From Lepraria neglecta (lineage: Eukaryota; Ascomycota; Lecanoromycetes; Lecanorales; Stereocaulaceae), in assembly GCA_033220425.1 (NCBI GenBank), contig CM065646.1, positions 5,153,501-5,217,500 on the forward strand: DNA of 64,000 nt, read 5' to 3'. The notes below the pieces were generated by a model. It was not told the DNA's origin. It ran no database searches and was given only the letters and a program-made list of their open reading frames with translations. A program made the position numbers and the translations under genes. Positions 56,645-64,000 of the stretch are shown here, piece after piece (positions within the stretch are counted from its first letter, which is position 1; each line of letters opens with the position of its first letter).

Positions 56645-56879
56645 GAAGGATTCACCCCCCAAGTTGTCAAACCCACCAAGTTGTCACCTGCCAAGGCCAC
56701 CCTTGGAAAGCGCCTAAAGCGGCTTCTCTAGGGCCCCCAAGGATAGCCCGGACGTGGCTAAAAGCCGCAAACTCCAGGGAGCTGTCCGGCCCCAAGACAA
56801 CCAGCTCTAGGCGCTTTTCAAGGGCGGCCTTGGCAGTTGACAACTTGGTGGGTTTGACAACTTGGGGGGTGAATCCTTC
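56645..56879. mobile_element. 235-bp TA-flanked inverted-repeat element (MITE-like)
   Basis: Ends GAAGGATTCACCCCC on both sides, TA outside (56643-56644 and 56880-56881). Octamer CAAGTTGT is present twice in each arm, separated by CAAACCCAC. The inner arms continue with TGCCAAGGCC. It lies 66 bp from the element at 56442-56578. Confidence 0.78.
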
Positions 56880-56881
56880 TA

Positions 56882-58177
56882 TAACTTCTAACTTTATCTT
56901 ATTTCTCACTAATAATAGACTATTCAAATACTGAATCAGCGCTGTTAGAAGCTCCTACTACCCCTTGCCTATTATCTAATTTAAGCCGCAGCGCACTAAA
57001 TTTTGGTGAGGTACGGCTTCTTTCCGATGACCCCGCACTTGGACCATTTAAAACCATTAACAACTACTGGTTTTTAGTGGTTTTTAGTAGTTGGTCCGGT
57101 TTGAGATCTCAACTGGACCACGAACCACCAAAGTCTAGTAGTTGGTCCAATTTACGTTTTGGACTGGACCATTTGGACCATCAAGAGCCTATTAGGCCAT
57201 CTTTGTATTTCCACTCAGTCTACTCGTTCCAGGACTGTGCCCTTGCATTCCATCAGTCGCTTAGACGTCTTGCTGTTAAATCAGTCTCTTGCACCGGGGT
57301 GATGTTGAAAGAGTGACTTTCCATGAGTCATGCTTCCCTCGAACCTAAAATTTCGATCAACACGAATTGGGGTTTCTGCTGCTTAGGTTACAATTACCAT
57401 CATATATATCGGCCCTCTGCTCCGCCTGGGTCTTCCCCCGCCATCCAACAGAAATCGGTCCGATCGTAGTACAGAAAAAGTCGTGGAAGAAGAGTGTTGG
57501 CACGACTGGGTTACCAAAGGGTTTTGTTAGGGATCCATGAAGAGATAACTATTATTCATGCGACTGATACTTAGTACATCGCATGGTGTCGAGCTGCATA
57601 AAAGGCTATAGCTGATTTATACTATGTGTCCCTTTCGAAAAACGATTTGTTGCTGGAATAAGGCCCTTAATTCGATGAAATAGCTTCTCAAAAACTTGGA
57701 CATCGATGAATGGCCCTAACCTTTTATCGGTTCAGATTGACGATACTCTTCACCCAATCAATGGCTTCATTGCGACAATCCTCGAGCTGATAAATGTGTG
57801 CAAGACTATTTATTACTACTCAAATTGTCAGAATGCCCAGCTTCCAGCACTCTCTTCCCCCTCTCAGTAACTTACACGTATATATTTTTTGTGGTAGTAG
57901 CTACGCGTAAGGTCGCTGCCAGAAGCGACATCAACGCCTCTACGTTTTGAACGTAGGTACGTTAGATATTATTTTCGTGCTGGTAGTGTTAATGGTATTG
58001 GAAACTGTCGGTATAACCTGTAGCAGGGTTATGCCGATAGTTAGCTTGTATGATCCCCTATCACCCGCCCTGAGTAGCCTGTATGCAGGCTGCTTCTATG
58101 GGTAGGTAAAATGGGGATTGATTCTTCTATGGATTGGAGCTATGGTGTTTTATCTAGAAAGGGGCGCCAAGCACGGA
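56882..58177. other. Gene-free stretch with GGACCA-type repeats
   Basis: 57040-57185 has many copies of (T)GGTCC/GGACCA and ACTACTGGTTTTTAGTGG motifs in both orientations, like the sub-terminal part of a worn DNA transposon. No coding frame identified. Confidence 0.4.
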
Positions 58178-59365
58178 TCACGTGACTCCGCAAGTTTGCG
58201 GAGTGCGGAATAGTTCCGACAGAAACTCTACTAAATTTTGTGTGGTAGGATGGTCCGGGCCCAACGTCTTCGAGAACCCTGCTGAAGCTTTGAGATAGAG
58301 AACGGATGCATCGTTGTACCGTCGTTGATTATGAAACAGGTAGGCAAGGCAGTAAACGCTGATCAATGTCTCGGAATGCTCGACTCCCAGTACCTTCTCT
58401 CGGCCTTCCAGCACTTGTCGGTGCATCTCCTCGGCCGCCTTATATTTTCCCTAGGCCAGAAGTATCGATGCCACCTACGCTGACTAATGTATCGGGATGC
58501 TCGAATCTCCTCGGCCGCCTCATACTTTCCCTAGTATTGAAGCACTAATGCAAGCAAAGACAGACTATTCGACGTAGTAGCCGCAACCTCCCCTGATATT
58601 TTTTTGATTGATGTTATATGCTTTAGAGACTTCCCGATAGGCAGAGGCATATCTTCCTTGCCGCCAATTAAACCATCCTACGTTGTATAGAAGAGCTGTG
58701 CGGTGTCTCATATCATCTTGTGATGTGCAGTTATAGCATAACACCGCTTGAGCATGCGCCAACATTGATTCACACATCTCTTTATGTTCATGCTCACCGT
58801 TCGGGAACTCCTCTGCTAACAGCTGTAAAGCTTGGCCTGCGTAATCCGCTTTCTCGCTCCTCTGCTCGAGCCAGAAGTATATCGATGCTTGCACGAGTGG
58901 GTGTATCGTATATTTCTGTCCTCTAATCTCTTGACTAATCAAATTGAACAAAGGATAACTTCCATGTTCGGAAGGCGGAATTTGGGAAACCACGTGGCCT
59001 CCGAGGATCTTGAAGCTCTTGGCTCAGATGGTCCGTCAGGGTCTGCTTATCTTTTTCGAGGGCTGCTAGATAGTATTGGACGGTCCGTCGATTGTGGTTG
59101 ACAAAGGCAGCAGCTTGCGTGATAGTTAGCGGAATATATCCTAGGATGTCTAGCAGCCTTTCTGTACTGCACACGTCGAAAGAGCCCACAGTTCCCTTGT
59201 CTTTCGCCTCTTGCGATGAAAGTGGCTGTACCTCTACAAACAGTTCTCTATAGGCAAGATCCTGACCAATAAGTCTACTTCTTGTTATAAAAAGCAATGA
59301 TTTCTGAGAATCCAAAATGCTTGGAAGATAGTCGATCAGAGGTCTTGGAGTTATACAATTTCCGC
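58178..59365 (-). pseudogene. NB-ARC/TPR (NLR-like) relic, 5' truncated
   Basis: Starts abruptly inside an NB-ARC domain: LIDYLPSILDSQKSLLFITR (near 59350), then GQDLAYRELFVEVQPLSSQE, LLDILGYIPLTITQAAAFVN and LSQELQDPRRPRGFPNSAFR. At about 58960 the frame changes and some 60 family residues appear to be missing before GQKYTIHPLVQASIYFWLEQ. TPR-type repeats follow: LLYNVGWFNWRQGRYASAYR and, after more damage, REKVLGVEHSETLISVYCLA and GFSKTLGPDHPTTQNLVEFL (to 58178). The P-loop half of the NB-ARC domain is absent; in its place upstream is the ankyrin gene, whose stop is only 17 bp away. Confidence 0.7.
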
Positions 59366-59382
59366 ATCACTGTATTATTTGG

Positions 59383-62300
59383 TTATAATCTCCTGACTTC
59401 GGCTCCTTTGGCGAGCAGCATCTGCACTACTTGATCATGACCTCTTTCTGACGCCGCCTGCAGTGCGTTGCCAAAGCGTCCACCTTGAGCATTAACATCA
59501 GCTCCTTTGTCGAGCAGTATCTGTACTACTTGGTCATAACCATTGAATGACGCCGCCTGCAGTGCGTTACCATACTCTCCACCTTGGGCGTTGATATCAG
59601 CTCCTTTGTCGAGCAGTATCTGTACTACTTGGTTATAACCTCTATATGACGCCGCCTGCAGTGCGTTGCCATACTCTCCACCTTGGGCGTTGATATCAGC
59701 TCCTTTGTCGAGCAGTATCTGTACTACTTGGTCATAACCATTGAATGACGCCGCCTGCAATGCGTTGCCATACTCTCCACCTTGGGCGTTGATATCAGCT
59801 CCTTTGTCGAGCAGTATCTGTACTACTTGGTCATGACCATTGAATGACGCCGCCTGCAATGCGTTGCCATACTCTCCACCTTGGGCGTTGATATCAGCTC
59901 CTTTGTCGAGCAGTATCTGTACTACTTGGTCATAACCATTGAATGACGCCGCCTGCAATGTGTTGCCATACCGTCCACCTTGGGCGTTAACATCAGCTCC
60001 TTTGTCGAGCAGTATCTGTACTACTTGGTCATAACCATTGAATGACGCCGCCTGCAATGCGTTGCCACACTCTCCACCTTGGGCGTTGATATCAGCTCCT
60101 TTGTCGAGCAGTATCTGTACTACTTGGTCATGACCATTTAATGACGCCGCCTGCAATGCGTTGCCATACCCTCTACCTTGGGCGTTGATATCAGCTCCTT
60201 TGTCGAGCAGTATCTGTACTACTTGGTCATAACCATTGAATGACGCCGCCTGCAGTGCGTTACCATACTCTCCACCTTGGGCGTTGATATCAGCTCCTTT
60301 GTCGAGCAGTATCTGTACTACTTGGTCATAACCTCCATATGACGCCGCCTGCAGTGCGTTGCCATACTCTCCACCTTGGGCGTTGATATCAGCTCCTTTG
60401 TCGAGCAGTATCTGTACTACTTGGTCATAACCATTGAATGACGCCGCCTGCAATGCGTTGCCATACCCTCCACCTTGGGCGTTGATATCAGCTCCTTTGT
60501 CGAGCAGTATCTGTACTATTTGGTCATGACCATTGAATGACGCCGCCTGCAGTGCGTTGCCATACCGTCCACCTTGGGCGTTGATATCAGCTCCTTTGTC
60601 GAGCAGTATCTGTACTACTTGGTTATAACCTCCATATGACGCCGCCTGCAGTGCGTTACCATACTCTCCACCTTGGGCGTTGATATCAGCTCCTTTGTCG
60701 AGCAGTATCTGTACTACTTGGTCATGACTGAATGACGCCGCCTGCAATGCATTGCCATACTCTCCACCTTGGGCGTTGATATCAGCTCCTTTGTCGAGCA
60801 GTATCTGTACTACTTGGTCATGACCATTTAATGACGCCACCTGCAATGCGTTGCCATACTCTCCACCTTGGGCGTTGATATCAGCTCCTTTGTCAAGCAG
60901 TATCTGTACTACTTGGTCATAACCTCTGACTGACGCCGCCTGCAATGCGTTGCCATACCGTCCACCTTGGGCGTTGATATCAGCTCCTTTGTCGAGCAGT
61001 ATCTGTACTACTTGGTCATGACCTCCATATGACGCCGCCTGCAATGCGTTGCCATACCCTCCACCTTGGGCGTTGATATCAGCTCCTTTGTCGAGCAGTA
61101 TCTGTACTACTTGGTCATGACCTCTGACTGACGCCGCCTGCAATGCGTTGCCATACCCTCCACCTTGGGCGTTGATATCAGCTCCTTTGTCGAGCAGTAT
61201 CTGTACTACTTGGTCATAACCATTGAATGACGCCGCCTGCAATGCGTTGCCATACCCTCCACCTTGGGCGTTGATATCAGCTCCTTTGTCGAGCAGTATC
61301 TGTACTATTTGGTCATGACCATTGAATGACGCCGCCTGCAGTGCGTTGCCATACCGTCCACCTTGGGCGTTGATATCAGCTCCTTTGTCGAGCAGTATCT
61401 GTACTACTTGGTTATAACCATTGAATGACGCCGCCTGCAATGCGTTGCCATACTCTCCACCTTGGGCGTTAATATCAGCTCCTTTGTCGAGCAGTATCTG
61501 TACTACTTGGTTATAACCATTGAATGACGCCGCCTGCAATGCGTTGCCATACCCTCCACCTTGGGCGTTGATATCAGCTCCTTTGTCGAGCAGTATCTGT
61601 ACTACTTGGTCATAACCTAAATATGACGCCGCCTGCAATGCGTTGCCATACTCTCCACCTTGGGCGTTGATATCAGCTCCTTTATCGAGCAGTATCTGTA
61701 CCACTTGGTCATGACCATTGAATGACGCCGCCTGCAATGCGTTGCCATACTCTCCACCTTGGGCGTTGATATCAGCTCCTTTGTCGAGCAGTATCTGTAC
61801 CACTTGGTCATGACCTCTGACTGACGCCGCCTGCAGTGCGTTGCCATACTTTTCACCTTGAGCGTTGACATCAGCTCCTTCGTCGAGCAGTATCTGTACC
61901 TCTTTGTCATCACCTCTGAATGACGCCGCGTATAGTTCAGCAGAGTGCTTCATGCCCGACTCGGTTCCATATGGTACGTCCTCGTTGTCAGCTTCCTCTC
62001 TAGACAGCACGTCGCTCCCTCTGCTTCCAAAAGCAACCGAGCCTTCCTGCTTCCATTTTTGGAGCTCCTCCTCCCACGAAGCGACTGATTGAGGTTCGCT
62101 AGAGCTCGAAGCTACCGAGCTGCCTGCAAAATATGTATTACGCTGAAAGTGCTCAGAGCTATAAAATTTCTTCTCGCGAAGAGGCCTTTCCTTGTCAGGA
62201 TTCTCCGATAATTTGTTATTTATGAGCCAGTCATAAACCCTCTCGGCGCTGTGATTTACGCGCTCGTCAGTCTCCTGTCCATTATCGTCCGCCCAGGGTA

Positions 62301-63911
62301 ATGCCCGGAGCGAGAAAGAGTGTATGTCGTTGGCAATGTGGTCAAGAAGCATGTCTATATCTGCCTCAGCCTCGTCACCTTCCGGCCAGTCGCACAGCGG
62401 ACAGGACCTGATCTCTATTGGAGCCGACCGTTTGCAAATATTTGTTAGGAGCGAAATTTGGTCAAGCGGTACAGACGCTGCATGTTTTGTCCTCGTGTGT
62501 ATGGTAAAGGCGTCTTCGCTGCGAAACTGTGTACCGTCTCCGCAGGCAAAGCAAACCCAATACTCAAAGCTGCGGTGCTCCTTGAGAAGATGTTGTCGCC
62601 AAATCTCCTTTGTGGCGAAGAGAACCTCAGGCTTGACGCACTCTGGCAGTATGCAGGTGTACGGACTGAGGTCATCCGCGATGTGTTTTCTGTCCTACTT
62701 TAGTATTATTCGTGATCACATTCAAGCTAGATTACTTACTTCCACCTGTTCTCTTCTGATAAAGTCACAGGAAGTGTTTGGCAGCAACAAGGACAAGTAA
62801 AAAAACGCGCCCCTTCCTTTCTTTTCGGAGGGCGAGGGTATTTGAGGTTAATCACAGTCGACGACATGACAGTCGACGCGGCTGGTGCTGGCATTAGGGC
62901 CCGCGGTAAATCAAGGGAGTCGCTGACTGCAGATGTGCTAGTTCCTGTTCTTATTGTGGGGTTTATCGGTGCGTTTGTTGCTTTGCTCGAGGGCTTCGCG
63001 ATGAGCGGCAGAGACTTCTGTTTTTCCTTGGCCGCTTCTCCATGGGTTGGCGGACGAGTTTCGATGGCTTCGATGGCCTGCGCCTGAGATGGAGGTCCCG
63101 TAGTGTCCGCATCCAGCCATTTCGAATGCTGCTGCGCATATAAGAAGCGGTTACGACGCTTCAGGTTGCAATTGATTAGATGTCGCTGCACCTCACTCAG
63201 CTTAACCCGGTGAATTTGCTCTTTCGAAAACTCCGGACGCGCTAGCAAAACGGTGATGAGATGCTCCTCCAAGTCCTTATGTTCCTCTCTCTTGAATCTC
63301 TGATCCGCTTTCTGCAGCCGTGAACGCCTGCCTGACCGTCGGACTGCAATGGCGATCCGGGCAAGCTGGTCAAGCATCATCTCTATGTTTTGCATGTTTT
63401 CGTGTAACGGGTTGCCTGAAGAGAATGATTTAAACTCCGTCTCCGACCGAGTATCGGAGGCGGAGTCGTCTGACCAAGGGGAAAACGACCGCGCCGGAGG
63501 CTCCTCTGGCGAAAGAGTGGCTAGACGCCCGCGCGGTTCTCCGTCATGGCTAGATTCTGAAAGGAGGTTGGCAGTCGCGGAGAGTGCTGCAAGATTCCAG
63601 GGATCAATCAGCAGCTGTCTCGACGGAGATCGGGGCTCAGCCTGACTTAGTTTTTTGCACTCGTCGACAACTCCAGCAAGCAGACGCAGGAGGTTGGCTA
63701 TTACCTCGCGGGCTTCGGGTTTGAGGGCCAGTCTCGAGTCGAGAGATGCTCGGCCACGTGCTGAAGCACCGATGCCAGAGGCCCAGAGGTTGAAGTCGGC
63801 CAGGCGGTTCTCAGCCCACTCATCCGTCATCAGCGCCTCGACCGCCAGGCAGTCTGTGAAGCTCTGGAGGCACACGGCAGTGGCCTCGAAGATAACCCTA
63901 CTAACTTCCAT
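59383..63911 (-). CDS. NLR-associated protein: zinc-finger-like region plus about 26 ankyrin repeats (1,492 aa)
   Basis: Two exons, 63911-62740 and 62689-59383; a 50-nt intron (GTAAGT...CAG) joins ENRWK to KHIADDLSPY. The first 390 residues are charged and helical at the start, then disordered, and end in TCPCCCQTLPVTL. Around the junction are Cys/His pairs typical of degenerate C2H2 fingers (CILPEC, HLLKEH, WVCFACGDG, HTRTKH, CPLCDWPEG). A linker (YDWLINNKLSENPDKERPLR) leads to about 26 ankyrin repeats of 33 residues with unit YGNALQAAS..G.DQVVQIL, then LDKGADINAQGG. In fungi this N-terminal layout is found on proteins that carry NB-ARC, TPR or ankyrin arrays and may act in non-self recognition; the role here is inference. 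The C-terminus (GAEVRRL) ends right next to an NB-ARC relic. Confidence 0.82.
59398..61950. repeat. Ankyrin-coding tandem array, 99-bp unit, about 26 copies
   Basis: Nearly identical units on the minus strand of the gene above. Differences gather in the codons for the residues after AAS (FNGYD, FNGHD, YGGYD, VRGHD, LNGHD, YLGYD), while the rest of the unit hardly varies. One unit near 60725 is shortened by one codon (FSHDQ). The first unit (near 61930) and the last (near 59420) are more diverged. Confidence 0.93.
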
Positions 63912-64000
63912 GAATGTCGCATAACTCAGACATGAAAAATGGTTGATGGAAGAAGGAACAGGCCATCATTGCTCGGCTTCGTCGGTGAGCGGAAGGATGA

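Noticed and set aside
59398-61950. CRISPR-like array of regular repeats
   Set aside because: The 99-bp units are fully coding ankyrin repeats without unique spacers, in a eukaryotic gene.
61617-62092. Small frames overlapping the ankyrin gene
   Set aside because: Alternate-frame readings of the repeated units.

Overview
The window looks like nuclear DNA of a filamentous ascomycete (Pezizomycotina). A Dothideomycete is my best guess but the sequence alone does not prove it. The signs are short introns of 49-83 nt with GT...CTAAC/CTGAC-like...AG signals, fungal-type proteins (SKT5/CHS4-like, TRM10, HOP2, CHL1, MYST acetyltransferase, UDP-glucose:glycoprotein glucosyltransferase), an NLR-like repeat gene, and transposon relics with many in-frame stops of the kind left by repeat-induced point mutation (RIP, CpA to TpA).

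Layout. 1-5.6 kb holds two Tc1/mariner-type DNA transposon relics. The second is bounded on both sides by ~91-bp inverted repeats and TA, and carries an unusual second, convergent gene. 6.1-8.6 kb has a GIY-YIG-like protein gene and a decayed fragment that resembles a DUF3435-type recombinase. TRM10 lies at 9.7 kb. 11.3-15.2 kb holds three tandem, decaying copies of one F-box-like family. 15.8-18.8 kb has two BTB genes around a nested transposon island. 19.1-22.5 kb has a SAS2-like acetyltransferase and a conserved unknown gene. 22.5-25.3 kb is empty.

25.3-42.9 kb is a dense housekeeping block: PhzF-like protein, UGGT, CCCH zinc-finger protein, HOP2, SKT5-like chitin synthase activator and CHL1 helicase. 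43-48 kb is a second family-expansion zone, with an orphan BTB half-gene and three Myb/SANT-like paralogues in different states of decay, followed by a G33 tract and a worn minisatellite. FEN1 and glutaryl-CoA dehydrogenase (49-52.4 kb) are divergent. A secreted HExxH metallopeptidase-like gene follows at 53.6-55.1 kb. The right end (55.6-64 kb) is NLR territory: an NB-ARC/TPR relic, two small inverted-repeat elements, another NB-ARC/TPR relic, and a 1,492-residue predicted protein ending in about 26 ankyrin repeats, 25 of them nearly identical.

The genes do not form one pathway. The core block serves genome maintenance (FEN1, CHL1, HOP2), ER glycoprotein quality control and the cell wall. 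The accessory islands hold transposons, expanding and decaying families and self/non-self-type repeat proteins. The most notable observations are: a transposon family whose termini keep fixed flanks around a duplicated, copy-specific octamer (four members here); a 5-nt microexon that supplies the catalytic Asp34 codon of FEN1; adjacent 10-nt and 13-nt microexons in HOP2; and an ankyrin array abutting the middle of an NB-ARC domain. Splice sites were inferred by eye from reading frame and family conservation, without transcript data.
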